DNA of 64,000 nt from RGIG4097 sp937885645 (GCA_937885645.1 CALABJ010000029.1:57938-121937), one strand, 5' to 3'; positions 35,140-44,100 are shown, numbered from the stretch's first letter. Notes: generated by a model not told the origin, from the sequence alone. Program-made: numbers and translations.

Positions 35140-36312
35140 TTAGAAATAACTTACCTTGATACGTTTGCCCATTTTTCTGAGGCAAGCAGACAGCTCTTCA
35201 ACCAAATTCATTTTGATGTTGAAATTGATAGGAAGATCTGGGTTTTGGTGGGCGGGGTTCATTGCTCTACCCACGTAGAAATTGATGTCGGTCGCCTCTT
35301 CAAAGAGCAGTCGGCTTATGAGAGATGCGCCGTCTTTTTTGAAGTTCCAGTCCTCATAAAGCTCGTTCTCACCAAGATAATCTTTGGCATATTGAATGAC
35401 CTTGTTCATTGTGATGACACCCTCTGTCACAAGATCTACTCCTTCGATCTTTGCAATGGGCGGAACGTCACTGCGTTCAAAACTCAGACAGACCTCCACT
35501 TTTTTGCCCAAATATTTGGCTGCGATAGAAGAAGTCGTACCACCACAGATGATGTGCTTTCCTTCCTTTGAGAAAAACAGCGACATCATACGATTGGCAT
35601 CGTCACGGTTTGAGGGAGGACCAAACAAAATGTTCATAGGTTCTCTCTTGCGGATCTTTATCACGCAAGCGGTGGTGTCATCGCCGGGCTTGTGTCCATA
35701 GAGCTTGTCGCACTCGTCAACCAGCATTGTAGATAGGTTTTTTGCAGTATATCCTCCTGCCACAAGGGTGAGCATATAGTCTGCAATATCCTCTCTCTTC
35801 CAACCAAAGTTGTACACACCGCCCATGCCTGCGTGAGGACAGCCGTCACTCATAGCAACAAACACGTCGTCTTCTTGCAGTTTGATTGTGGACTTGTATA
35901 TCTTCTTTCCGCCGATGTTTATTTCGGTCTTCGGATAGTCATACACCTCGTAATTTCTTATGATAATCACGTGAGGATTGTCGTACTGGATGATCTCTGC
36001 AATCTCGTTGTCAAGCAAATGCAAGATTGTAAAAGTGGAATATGCCACCCCTCTCACCGAGCATACGGGAAGAGTTGCTGCAATGGTTTCAACGCACTCC
36101 TCAATGGGGAGTCCCGCCGCCATCATGGTGGAGATAATCTTGGACGTCAAGGTTGAAAGAATGCTGGCTTTGACACCACTTCCAAGCCCGTCTGCAAGCA
36201 CAATAACTGTGGAGTTTTCATTTTCCTCTACCACATCAACGTGGTCACCGCAAAGCTCCTCTCCTACGTGATTGATGCTTTTATATCCGATGTCTGCACA
36301 CAAATCATTCAT
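35140..36312 (-). CDS. SpoIIE/PP2C-type serine phosphatase
   Basis: A 390-residue protein whose first 230 residues form a PP2C-type SpoIIE phosphatase: ADGLGSGVKAS (near 40-50), AMSDGCPHAGMGG (around 150) and PGDDTTACVIKI (near 210) carry the metal-binding aspartates. The remaining 160 residues are a second domain that I do not recognise, with a GG pair and possible nucleotide- or ligand-binding features (ICGGTTSSIAAKYLG). It overlaps the start of the hydrogenase gene by 8 bases, so the two are made together. Such phosphatases sit beside sensory [FeFe] hydrogenases in other anaerobes and are thought to carry the signal onward. Confidence 0.85.
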   Translation of the reverse strand: MNDLCADIGYKSINHVGEELCGDHVDVVEENENSTVIVLADGLGSGVKASILSTLTSKIISTMMAAGLPIEECVETIAATLPVCSVRGVAYSTFTILHLLDNEIAEIIQYDNPHVIIIRNYEVYDYPKTEINIGGKKIYKSTIKLQEDDVFVAMSDGCPHAGMGGVYNFGWKREDIADYMLTLVAGGYTAKNLSTMLVDECDKLYGHKPGDDTTACVIKIRKREPMNILFGPPSNRDDANRMMSLFFSKEGKHIICGGTTSSIAAKYLGKKVEVCLSFERSDVPPIAKIEGVDLVTEGVITMNKVIQYAKDYLGENELYEDWNFKKDGASLISRLLFEEATDINFYVGRAMNPAHQNPDLPINFNIKMNLVEELSACLRKMGKRIKVSYF

Positions 36313-37984
36313 CGCCGATGGACTCCTTCAATTTGGTCAAGGCAATCTTTGTTTCTGCGGCAGTTTCGCCAAGCAGAGATGCGATTTCTTGTACGATTCT
36401 CATTTGCTTTTCAACGACAGTGTCCGCAACTTCAACAGTTTGTTTGTTGATTCTTGCCTTCTTTTCTCTGTCGGCTTCTTCATCGGTGATGTCACGCATG
36501 ATGCCGATGAGCATGCGAGAATCGGGATCATAGACCACTGTTTGTTCTACATATTTTTTGTATTCAGCAAGATAAGTGCGTTGATCTCTCACCGATCTTC
36601 CGCTATTTTTCACCCTCATAAACAAAGTGGGGTCAAGGATACGCACCACAGGCTCACCGAGCACATCGGATGCGGAACGAATGTTCATTATCTTTCTTGC
36701 TGCGTTGTTGATTTGTTGGACTTCAAGGTTTTCGTTCAAAACGATAAGACCATTGGGGGTGTTTTTGACGATTGTGTCAGAAAAACTTTCCGCCTTGTCT
36801 TTAAGATAGGGCAAGCACATTGAGATTTCTGCCTTGCCTTGGATGATTGCCACTGCTTTTTCACGGCAAGAATTGTATCCGCAAGATCCACAATTCAGCT
36901 CATCTGACGGCTTAAATTTGCCCATTTGACGAAGGACTGCCATGATTTCGCTTTCAGTGGGAGGAGCAAGTTTCTTCTCAATCTGCGTGAAATATTTTCT
37001 CAGGCTCATAGGAGCGGGTTGCTCCACTTCAAAATCGCGCTCGCCTGCATAGCTTGCCACAGTCACATAATCCTTAATAGGTGATGTGTTGTGATATTTT
37101 TCCATGACAGGACCGCCAATGCAACTGCCAACGCAAGCGGACATTTCAATAAAGCACTTGTGGGTCTTTCCGTTTTCAATGTCCTTCAAAGCAGCAATGC
37201 AGTTTTCAACACCGTCAATGGCGATATATGTATAGCCGGGGATTCTTTCTGCCATTGTCTTCAACACACCACCGGTGGTGGGGAAGAAACGTGCACGGCT
37301 TTCAGGGGTGTTGTCCACCTCTTTTTCAAGCTCAATCCCTTCGTTTTTCAGCCAGTTTGTAAGCTCTTCGAAGGTGAGGACTGCGTCAACCAGCCCTTCA
37401 TAGTGCTCTGCTTCGTCTTTCTTTGCCACGCAAGGTCCGATGAAGACGGTCTTTGCGTCTGGCATTCTTCTCTTGATGTCTGCGCAGTGGGCTTGCATAG
37501 GTGACATGACGTCTGCAAGATATTCCAGTGCAGAAGGAAAATGCTTTTGGATGAGCAAGTTTATTGAGTGACAGCAAGAGGTGATGACGATATCTCTTTT
37601 TTCTTCGGCAAGCAAACGCTCATATTCCGTCTTTACGATGGTTGCGCCGATTGCTGTTTCCTCAACATCAAAAAATCCCAGTGATTTCAGTGCTTTGCGC
37701 ATTGACTCAATGCCTACGCCATCATAGTTGGCAACAAATGAAGGTGCAAGACTGACCACAACAGGTGCTCCGCTTTGAAGCAAAACTCTTGCCTTCTCTG
37801 TGCTGTCAACGATTTGCTTTGCATTTTGAGGACAAACGACAAAGCAATGACCGCACAAAATGCACTCATTGCCTATGATATGTGCCTGATTTCCTGAAAA
37901 ACGGATTGCCTTTACAGGACAGTGACGGATGCACTTATAGCAATTTTTACAGTTTGATTTTTTTAAAGTCAAGCAATTTGCCAT
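36305..37984 (-). CDS. hydS: PAS-containing sensory [FeFe] hydrogenase (HydS-like, group C)
   Basis: A 559-residue multidomain iron-sulfur sensor. Residues 8-55 are a two-[4Fe-4S] ferredoxin (CKNCYKCIRHCP, CILCGHCFVVCP). Residues 70-330 are the H-cluster domain, with TSCCHS (135-140, where catalytic enzymes have Pro), FIGPCVAKKDE and MSACVGSCIGGP. A four-Cys Fe-S domain follows, with CGSCGYNSC near residue 376. Residues 405-500 form a PAS domain, and the end is a charged helix. No output kinase domain is present, so the signal probably passes to the overlapping phosphatase gene. The likely input is H2 or redox state; this is inferred from known group C proteins. Confidence 0.9.
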   Translation of the reverse strand: MANCLTLKKSNCKNCYKCIRHCPVKAIRFSGNQAHIIGNECILCGHCFVVCPQNAKQIVDSTEKARVLLQSGAPVVVSLAPSFVANYDGVGIESMRKALKSLGFFDVEETAIGATIVKTEYERLLAEEKRDIVITSCCHSINLLIQKHFPSALEYLADVMSPMQAHCADIKRRMPDAKTVFIGPCVAKKDEAEHYEGLVDAVLTFEELTNWLKNEGIELEKEVDNTPESRARFFPTTGGVLKTMAERIPGYTYIAIDGVENCIAALKDIENGKTHKCFIEMSACVGSCIGGPVMEKYHNTSPIKDYVTVASYAGERDFEVEQPAPMSLRKYFTQIEKKLAPPTESEIMAVLRQMGKFKPSDELNCGSCGYNSCREKAVAIIQGKAEISMCLPYLKDKAESFSDTIVKNTPNGLIVLNENLEVQQINNAARKIMNIRSASDVLGEPVVRILDPTLFMRVKNSGRSVRDQRTYLAEYKKYVEQTVVYDPDSRMLIGIMRDITDEEADREKKARINKQTVEVADTVVEKQMRIVQEIASLLGETAAETKIALTKLKESIGDE

Positions 37985-37988
37985 ATCG

Positions 37989-38252
37989 TCATCTCCTTTC
38001 TTTTTCTATGACGTCAAGTATATTCTTCTTGAAAAATTCTCTGAAATTATCTCTTGTCACACCTACGTGGACATCATCATTTATCTGCACGGTCACTCCC
38101 ACTCTGTTGCACTTTCCAATGCAAAAACTGCCCGAAAGCACGATTTCATCTTCGATGTGGTGTTCCTCCATTGCCTTTTGAAACAGTTCAACTATTTCTT
38201 GAGAGCCTTTGAGGTGACAAGCAGAGCCAACACAAATTTGAACAAAAAACAT
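37989..38252 (-). CDS. Thioredoxin-like [2Fe-2S] ferredoxin
   Basis: An 87-residue NuoE-C-terminal-like [2Fe-2S] ferredoxin. The ligand pattern CX4C (CVGSAC) then CX3C (CIGKC) is intact, with the thioredoxin-like fold expected between. I choose the ATG at 38250-38252 behind AAAGGTG; a longer frame would overlap the previous gene and add an unrelated basic stretch. It lies between its paralogue and hydS, four bases from the latter, so it is likely an electron partner of the sensor. Confidence 0.85.
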   Translation of the reverse strand: MFFVQICVGSACHLKGSQEIVELFQKAMEEHHIEDEIVLSGSFCIGKCNRVGVTVQINDDVHVGVTRDNFREFFKKNILDVIEKERR

Positions 38253-38253
38253 A

Positions 38254-38499
38254 TTATTGCACCTTTGCGAGCACTTCTTTTGCAAAGAACTCTTCAACAC
38301 CGTCAGGGGTGACTGAGTGGAATGTGTCGTTGACTGTCACGCAAACACCAAGTTGGCAATTGCCCATGCAGAACGTACCACCAAGTTCAACTTTGTCTCC
38401 AAGTTTGTTTTCTGCAATCAAGTATTGAAGTTGTTCAACCACTTGACGTGAACCCTTGATATGGCAGGAACTTCCAATGCAAACTGTTATTTTAAGCAT
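38254..38499 (-). CDS. Thioredoxin-like [2Fe-2S] ferredoxin (paralogue)
   Basis: An 81-residue paralogue of the next gene, with the same CX4C (CIGSSC) and CX3C (CMGNC) cluster ligands. It opens the hydrogenase-phosphatase cluster, about 79 bases after the APH-type kinase gene. Two ferredoxins in tandem suggest two redox partners or two states for the sensory complex. A strong dyad lies just upstream at 38533-38559. Confidence 0.87.
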   Translation of the reverse strand: MLKITVCIGSSCHIKGSRQVVEQLQYLIAENKLGDKVELGGTFCMGNCQLGVCVTVNDTFHSVTPDGVEEFFAKEVLAKVQ

Positions 38500-38532
38500 A
38501 ATTTTTACCTCTCTTAATTCGTAAATTTGGGA

Positions 38533-38559
38533 GCTTGATGCGGGAATCCCGCATCAAGC
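38533..38559. repeat. Strong hairpin between kinase gene and hydrogenase cluster
   Basis: A 12-bp perfect stem, GCTTGATGCGGG with CCCGCATCAAGC, and a 3-base loop. There is no T-run on either strand, so it is not an ordinary terminator. It may stop RNA decay or separate expression of the upstream and downstream genes. Confidence 0.65.
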
Positions 38560-38577
38560 ATTTGTGATGAAACTGAA

Positions 38578-39327
38578 TTATTGATAATCGACGACGCCGA
38601 CCCAGCTCATAAGGAATTCACGTTCCTTTTCATTGCCATTGACTGATTGAGATGCTGCAACAATGGGCATCCATTTTTGAACATATCTCTTTTCAGTATT
38701 ACTCTTCTTACAGAAAGTGTCAAGATAAATTTCTGCACCGCTGATGTCGCCGTTGAGCCAGAACAAAAGATATGTGCGTGCAACGTCTGCTGATGCATTG
38801 CCTTGTGTTGCGTGGGACCAGTCCAGGATATAAGGCACGCCGTCTTCACTGATGATTACGTTTGAAGGGTTAAAGTCGCCGTGGCACACTTTGTTGTGTT
38901 TGGGCATGCCTTCAAGACGGGTGTGAAGGTCATATCTCGTTGTGGCGTCAAAATCGGTTTCTGCAATCTTACGACGCATTTTGTCCATCAGTTTGTTGAG
39001 AAGGGGGGATGTCTTTGCGTGGACACTCATTTGAAGGTCAACGAGATATTCAATATATTCCGCCTTCTTGTCGGGGTTTTCTGCCATAAGTTGTGCAAGG
39101 GTTTTGCCTTTGATATATTCAGAAACAATTGCCCACTTGCCATCAATCATGGTCACTTCAAGGATTTTGGGGATATTCAATCCTGTTTCCTCGATTCTTG
39201 CTTGGTTCAGTGCTTCGTTGAGCACATCTGCCTTGGAATACTCTGCATTGAACACCTTGATGCATCTATCGCCATCGCGATAAATGGTTTTGCTGTTTCT
39301 TACTGCAATTACTCTATCAAGATTCAT
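38578..39327 (-). CDS. APH-type small-molecule kinase
   Basis: A 249-residue kinase of the aminoglycoside phosphotransferase/choline kinase fold. The catalytic loop HGDFNPSNVI (near residue 168) and the metal motif YILDWSHA are intact; the N-terminal lobe carries the conserved lysine in KVF. No substrate can be read. Despite the family name, antibiotic resistance is not implied, since many genomic members phosphorylate sugars or cell-wall alcohols. It follows adhE by 17 bases, so they are probably co-transcribed. Confidence 0.8.
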   Translation of the reverse strand: MNLDRVIAVRNSKTIYRDGDRCIKVFNAEYSKADVLNEALNQARIEETGLNIPKILEVTMIDGKWAIVSEYIKGKTLAQLMAENPDKKAEYIEYLVDLQMSVHAKTSPLLNKLMDKMRRKIAETDFDATTRYDLHTRLEGMPKHNKVCHGDFNPSNVIISEDGVPYILDWSHATQGNASADVARTYLLFWLNGDISGAEIYLDTFCKKSNTEKRYVQKWMPIVAASQSVNGNEKEREFLMSWVGVVDYQ

Positions 39328-39344
39328 TTTATTTCCTCCTTAAA

Positions 39345-42041
39345 TTACGCCTTTTTGCCCTTACGATAAGGGGTTTTGATGGGGTCAACCTTTGCTTCTG
39401 TCAAATCGGTTGCGGGCATTGCCTCCTCGACAAAGTGCTTGCCATAGTAGGCGTTAAGGTACATTTGCTTGATTTCGCTCATAAGAGGATAACGAGGGTT
39501 TGCGCCTGTGCATTGGTCGTCAAATGCTTGCTCAACCATGTCGTCAAGACGGTCAAGGAAGTCTTTTTCGTCCACGCCGTAGTCCTTGATGGTTTCCTTG
39601 ATTCCAACACGTGCTTTGAGGTCGTTGATTGCCTTGATGAGGCCTTCAAGTTTTTCCTCATCGCTGTTGCCCTTGATTCCAAGATAATCTGCCACTTCTG
39701 CATATCTTGCCAAGGTGTGAGGATGATCGTATTGTGAGAATGTTCCCATCTTTGCAGGGGCTTCTGCTGCGTTGAATCTGATGACTTCTTCAATCATAAG
39801 TGCGTTTGCAACACCGTGAGGGAGATGATGGAATGCACCAAGTTTGTGTGCCATTGAGTGGCAGACACCAAGGAATGCGTTTGCAAATGCCATACCTGCC
39901 ATTGTGGCTGCATTTGCCATCTTTTCACGGGCTTCCACGTCGTTTTGACCGTTGTCGTATGCTCTGGGCAAATATTCAAATATCACTTTCAGTGCGCGGA
40001 GTGCAAGGCCGTCGGTGTAGTCTGTTGCAAGCATTGCTGCGTATGCTTCAAGTGCGTGTGTCACTGCGTCAATACCTGATGCGGCGGTGAGACCACGAGG
40101 TGCGGACATGTGGAAATCGGTGTCGATGATTGCCATGTCAGGGAGAAGTTCATAGTCTGCAAGAGGATACTTGACGCCAGTCTTTTCGTCTGTGATGACT
40201 GCAAAAGGAGTGACTTCTGAACCTGTGCCTGCGGAGGTGGGGATTGCGATGAAGTATGCCTTTTCGCCCATCTTGGGGAAGGTATAGATTCTCTTGCGGA
40301 TGTCAATGAATCTCATTGCCATATCCATAAAGTCTGCTTCGGGATGTTCATAAAGCACCCACATAATCTTGCCTGCGTCCATTGCTGAACCACCGCCAAG
40401 TGCGATGATGGTGTCAGGCTTGAATGCTCTCATTTGTGCTGCACCCTCTGTTGCGTTTGCAAGAGTGGGGTCAGGTTGCACGTTGAAGAAAGTGGTGTGT
40501 TGAATGCCCATTTCATCAAGTTTGTCTGTGATAGGCTTTGTGTAGCCGTTTTGATAAAGGAACGTATCTGTGACGATAAACGCTCTCTTTGCGCCTCTGA
40601 CTGTTCTCAATTCATCGAGAGCCACGGGGAGGCAACCCTTTTTAATGTAAACCTTTTCAGGTGTTCTAAACCAAAGCATATTTTCTCTCCTCTCTGCCAC
40701 TGTTTTGATGTTGATAAGGTGCTTGACGCCTACGTTTTCGGACACACTGTTGCCACCCCAAGATCCGCATCCCAGTGTAAGGGAGGGAGCCAGCTTGAAG
40801 TTGTACAGGTCGCCGATACCGCCTTGTGCGGAGGGAGTGTTGACAAGAATACGGCATGTTCTCATTCTGCTTGCAAATGCATGAAGTTTTTCTTTTTCCG
40901 TAATCTCGTTGACATAGAGAGATGATGTATGTCCAAATCCGCCATCTTCAACAAGTTTGTCTGCCTTGTCCAGTGCTTCTTCAAAGGTCTTTGCCTTGTA
41001 CATTGCCAGCACGGGAGAGAGCTTTTCGTGAGCAAATTCCTCAGAAAGTTCAACGCTTTCCACTTCACCGATGAGGATTTTTGTTCCAGAAGGAACGCTT
41101 ACGCCTGCCAATTCAGCAATCTTTGCTGCCTTTTGACCAACGATTTTTGCGTTGAGTCCACCGTTGATGATGATTGTCTTGCGGACCTTTTCGGTTTCCA
41201 TAGGATTGAGGAAATAACATCCACGGGCTGCAAACTCTGCCTTCACTGTGTCATAGATGCTTTCAAGCACGATGACTGATTGCTCTGATGCGCAAATCAT
41301 GCCGTTGTCAAAGGTCTTTGAGTGAATGATTGAGTTGACTGCAAGGAGAATGTCTGCGGTGTCATCAATGATTGCAGGGGTGTTGCCTGCGCCAACGCCG
41401 AGAGCGGGTTTTCCGCTTGAATATGCGGCTTTGACCATGCCGGGACCACCGGTTGCGAGGATGATGTCTGCCTCTTTCATGACTGCGTTTGTCATTTCAA
41501 GAGAGGGCACGTCAATCCAATCAATGATGCCTTCGGGTGCGCCTGCGCTGACTGCTGCTTCAAGCACCAATTTTGCTGCGGCAATGGTGGATTGCTTCGC
41601 TCTGGGGTGAGGGCTGATGATGATTGCATTGCGAGTCTTCAATGCGATGAGGCACTTGAAGATTGCAGTAGAAGTGGGGTTTGTTGTGGGGATAACTGCG
41701 GCAATCACACCGATAGGTTCTGCGATTTTTTTGATGCCGTATGCTTTGTCCTCTTCAATCACTCCGCAAGTTTTTGTGTCTTTGTATGCGTTGTAGATGT
41801 ATTCGGCTGCGTAGTGATTCTTGATGACCTTATCCTCTACGATGCCCATTCCGGTTTCTTCAACCGCCAGTTTTGCAAGAGAGATTCTTGCCTTGTCTGC
41901 AGCGGATGCTGCTGCCAAGAAGATCTTGTCAACCTGCTCTTGTGTGTAGGTTGCAAAAACCTTCTGTGCCGCTCTTACGCGAGCGATCGCACCGTGAAGT
42001 GCTTCCACACTGTCAACGATTTCGTACTTTTTGGTTCCCAC
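39345..42041 (-). CDS. adhE: Bifunctional acetaldehyde-CoA/alcohol dehydrogenase
   Basis: An 898-residue fusion that converts acetyl-CoA to acetaldehyde and then ethanol using NADH. Residues 1-440 are the aldehyde dehydrogenase, with catalytic C250 in GMICASEQS. The C-terminal half is an iron-dependent alcohol dehydrogenase: GGGSAMDAGK (nucleotide site), SGIDAVTHALEAY, and the iron histidines in MAHKLGAFHHLPHG. Such proteins form spirosomes. It starts 15 bases after rex, so Rex likely controls its own operon. Its products would re-oxidise NADH from fermentation, alongside the hydrogenases downstream. Confidence 0.97.
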   Translation of the reverse strand: MGTKKYEIVDSVEALHGAIARVRAAQKVFATYTQEQVDKIFLAAASAADKARISLAKLAVEETGMGIVEDKVIKNHYAAEYIYNAYKDTKTCGVIEEDKAYGIKKIAEPIGVIAAVIPTTNPTSTAIFKCLIALKTRNAIIISPHPRAKQSTIAAAKLVLEAAVSAGAPEGIIDWIDVPSLEMTNAVMKEADIILATGGPGMVKAAYSSGKPALGVGAGNTPAIIDDTADILLAVNSIIHSKTFDNGMICASEQSVIVLESIYDTVKAEFAARGCYFLNPMETEKVRKTIIINGGLNAKIVGQKAAKIAELAGVSVPSGTKILIGEVESVELSEEFAHEKLSPVLAMYKAKTFEEALDKADKLVEDGGFGHTSSLYVNEITEKEKLHAFASRMRTCRILVNTPSAQGGIGDLYNFKLAPSLTLGCGSWGGNSVSENVGVKHLINIKTVAERRENMLWFRTPEKVYIKKGCLPVALDELRTVRGAKRAFIVTDTFLYQNGYTKPITDKLDEMGIQHTTFFNVQPDPTLANATEGAAQMRAFKPDTIIALGGGSAMDAGKIMWVLYEHPEADFMDMAMRFIDIRKRIYTFPKMGEKAYFIAIPTSAGTGSEVTPFAVITDEKTGVKYPLADYELLPDMAIIDTDFHMSAPRGLTAASGIDAVTHALEAYAAMLATDYTDGLALRALKVIFEYLPRAYDNGQNDVEAREKMANAATMAGMAFANAFLGVCHSMAHKLGAFHHLPHGVANALMIEEVIRFNAAEAPAKMGTFSQYDHPHTLARYAEVADYLGIKGNSDEEKLEGLIKAINDLKARVGIKETIKDYGVDEKDFLDRLDDMVEQAFDDQCTGANPRYPLMSEIKQMYLNAYYGKHFVEEAMPATDLTEAKVDPIKTPYRKGKKA

Positions 42042-42056
42042 TTTATTTGTGTCCTC

Positions 42057-42680
42057 CTAAAATTGATTACTGATTTGATTGTTGAGATAGGCGAGAGACA
42101 ACGCCAAATTCTCTTGTTTGAGAAGCACTCCGTCTGGCACTTTCAGTGTGACAGGGGCAAAATTCCAAATGGCTTTGACGCCACTTGCCACAAGACTGTC
42201 ACAAACTTCTTGCGCCGAGGCTTGACCTACCGTGATAATGCCCAGCTTTATGCCGTGACTGCGACAAAAAGCTTCAAGCTCTACCATCGGCAGAATTTCT
42301 TTTGAGCCATTTTGCAGTGCGGATTCATCGCGGTCAAATCCTGCAACGATCTTCACTCCAAAAGCCTCAAATCCTTCATAGTCAAGAAGTGCTCTGCCCA
42401 GCTTTCCTGCTCCAACGAGAACTGCGCTTGTCAATCTCTCATATCCGAGATGGCGTTCAAGATCGGCGATCAAGGTTTCTTGCATATAACCAATCTTGGG
42501 CTTTCCTGCACCGCTGACCACGGCCAGGTCTTTGCGGACTTGCACGTCACCAAGCGAAAGGCCTTTTGCAATTGCTGTTGCAGAAATGGTTGCTCCCTTA
42601 ACTTTGGGCAGGCTTTTGAGATACTGCAAATACAGCGGAAGCCTTCCAAACGTTGCCTTGGGGACAGAATGTCCGTTCAT
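42057..42680 (-). CDS. rex: Redox-sensing transcriptional repressor Rex
   Basis: A 207-residue Rex protein. The N-terminal winged helix (RLPLYLQYLKSL, then VRKDLAV) precedes a Rossmann domain with GAGKLGRALLDYEGF, the NAD(H) site. The family reads the NADH/NAD ratio and releases DNA when NADH is high. I use the ATG at 42678-42680 behind GGAGG. It is the first gene of the rex-adhE-kinase operon. I looked for the usual Rex operator (TTGTTAA-N4-TTAACAA or the TTGTGAA form) upstream and did not find a convincing one. Confidence 0.94.
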   Translation of the reverse strand: MNGHSVPKATFGRLPLYLQYLKSLPKVKGATISATAIAKGLSLGDVQVRKDLAVVSGAGKPKIGYMQETLIADLERHLGYERLTSAVLVGAGKLGRALLDYEGFEAFGVKIVAGFDRDESALQNGSKEILPMVELEAFCRSHGIKLGIITVGQASAQEVCDSLVASGVKAIWNFAPVTLKVPDGVLLKQENLALSLAYLNNQISNQF

Positions 42681-42735
42681 ATGCCACCTCCTTTTTATCA
42701 ATCAATATTTTAGCACGGGATTGACACTGTGAGAA

Positions 42736-42764
42736 ATACTAAAATGTTATATCAGTATTATCAA
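42736..42764 (-). promoter_or_regulatory. Probable promoter of rex-adhE
   Basis: TTGATA (42759-42764), 17 bases and TAGTAT (42736-42741) on the minus strand, giving a leader of about 50 nt. Confidence 0.5.
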
Positions 42765-42792
42765 TATCGATATATTCCATATCAATACAAAA

Positions 42793-42819
42793 AATGACCC
42801 TGCCTTAGGCAAAGTCATT
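42793..42819 (-). terminator. Terminator after the LysR gene
   Basis: A 12-bp stem with two G-U pairs (AATGACTTTGCC with GGCAGGGTCATT on the minus strand) is followed by a T-run. It separates the LysR gene from rex. Confidence 0.8.
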
Positions 42820-42825
42820 CATAGT

Positions 42826-43749
42826 TTAGTTGATGAATTTTCTTCTTGCTGCGCAAAGCGCGGTGATAAAATCTTTGTCCAGCTTTGTGAGCTTGTATCC
42901 TTTGTGATAAATGAGGACGTCTTTGTACACCTTTTTGTTTCCTTCGCAAACACGTTGCACAAGGTTGTATCTGTCAAGGATTTTCTGGGATGCCGGCGAC
43001 ACCCACATAAAGGTTTTGGGATTTTCTGAAAGAAGGTCAAACTGACTTCCTCTTTCAAACACAAATATCCTCTGTCCAATATTGTCGGGCAGCTCCTCGC
43101 GGAACACTTTTGACATGGGAAGGCTGGGCACATAGGGGTCTGCGTGGGCAATCTCGATGAAAGATGACAAATCCTCATAGGTGATTTTTTCCTTGCTGGC
43201 AAGAGGATTGTCTCGGCTCATGATAAGCACGTATGAAAACTCCGCCACCAACTCGTAGGCAAGCCCCTTTTCTTCAAGCATTGTCTTGTAGTATTTGTCG
43301 TAGTTTTCTGAATAGCGGATGATGCCCAGCTTATATTCGTTTTCCAAAAGCTTCTTGATGGTCTTTTTGGAGTTTGTTTCCTTATAATAGATTTCTACGT
43401 CAGAGTCACCAATATTTTTTGAAAACTCCGCCAGTGCAGAAGAAATATAGCATGCACGAGGCACGGAAATAGAAAACTTGCGCTTCTTGTGAGAGCCGTC
43501 ACGGTAAGACTGCTCTATCTTGTCAATGCGATGAAGGATGTCACGAGCATATTCAATAAACTCCTCTCCTTCGGGAGTCAAAATCATGCCCTTTGCGCTT
43601 CGTTGAAAAATGGTGATGCCAAGGTCTGCTTCCAGCTCCTTGATTGAACGACTGATATTGGGCTGTGCAATCAAAAGAGTTTCCGCTGCCTTATTCAGCG
43701 AACCAAGTTTTGCAACCTCAACTGCATATTTCATGTGCTGTATGTTCAT
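42826..43749 (-). CDS. LysR-family transcriptional regulator
   Basis: A 307-residue LysR protein. The helix-turn-helix covers residues 4-60: VAKLGSLNKAAETLLIAQPN, then ISRSIKELEADLG. A periplasmic-binding-like effector domain follows (residues 90-300). The ATG at 43747-43749 follows AGGAG. It is separated from rex by a terminator, so its target is not obvious, and there is no divergent partner gene, which is unusual for LysR. The effector is unknown. Confidence 0.88.
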   Translation of the reverse strand: MNIQHMKYAVEVAKLGSLNKAAETLLIAQPNISRSIKELEADLGITIFQRSAKGMILTPEGEEFIEYARDILHRIDKIEQSYRDGSHKKRKFSISVPRACYISSALAEFSKNIGDSDVEIYYKETNSKKTIKKLLENEYKLGIIRYSENYDKYYKTMLEEKGLAYELVAEFSYVLIMSRDNPLASKEKITYEDLSSFIEIAHADPYVPSLPMSKVFREELPDNIGQRIFVFERGSQFDLLSENPKTFMWVSPASQKILDRYNLVQRVCEGNKKVYKDVLIYHKGYKLTKLDKDFITALCAARRKFIN

Positions 43750-43785
43750 AATCGGTCTCCTGCTGTTGATGTCCTGCCGACAGTC

Positions 43786-43836
43786 CACGTGCGCCACGTG
43801 TCTAAATTATTATATCACAATTCACAAATAAATCAA
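43786..43836 (-). promoter_or_regulatory. Promoter of the LysR gene with tandem CACGTG sites
   Basis: TTGATT (43831-43836), 16 bases and TATAAT (43809-43814) on the minus strand. In the leader the sequence CACGTGCGCCACGTG (43786-43800) is a dyad of two CACGTG words and could be an autoregulatory site. Confidence 0.55.
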
Positions 43837-43930
43837 GACACAAGCAAAGTATGGACACATATTTTCCTTGACCCAGTCCGCCCGCTCCGAACGACAGACC
43901 CCGACCTTCTTCAACACCTATTGCACAAAA

Positions 43931-43954
43931 AAAGAGCCGTTTGATTGGCTCTTT
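43931..43954. repeat. Hairpin preceding repeat copy 1
   Basis: AAAGAGCC, 8-base loop, GGCTCTTT, preceded by an A-run. It looks like a terminator and leads directly into the 88-nt repeat. Confidence 0.6.
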
Positions 43955-44040
43955 GGCGTTCCCACAGGGAATCGTAAGGAACGAAGTGACGGAATAGCGA
44001 GGTGGTGAGCTTGCTCACAAAGCCCAGCGTCAGCCCGAAC
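43953..44040. repeat. 88-nt structured repeat, copy 1
   Basis: First of two direct copies, 171 bases apart, differing at 5 of 88 positions. It contains TTCCCACAGGGAA, a GTTCC/GGAAC pairing and GTGAGCTTGCTCAC, all potential hairpins. Both copies begin right after a terminator-like hairpin. The minus strand has an open frame across both copies, but its length and composition give no sign of a gene. It resembles a dispersed intergenic (REP- or MITE-like) element. Confidence 0.75.
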
Positions 44041-44100
44041 TTCGGGGTTCTGCAACAGAGTTGCGTGCGGTTGACAAACAGCACTATTCCCTGAAAAGAA

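Noticed and set aside
38578..39327. Aminoglycoside resistance gene
   Set aside because: Only the kinase fold is shared; the operon position after adhE and the sequence give no support for drug modification.
42681..42792. Search for a Rex operator upstream of rex
   Set aside because: The fragment TTGACACTGTGAGAAA has some resemblance but does not form the expected inverted repeat, so it is not reported as a site.
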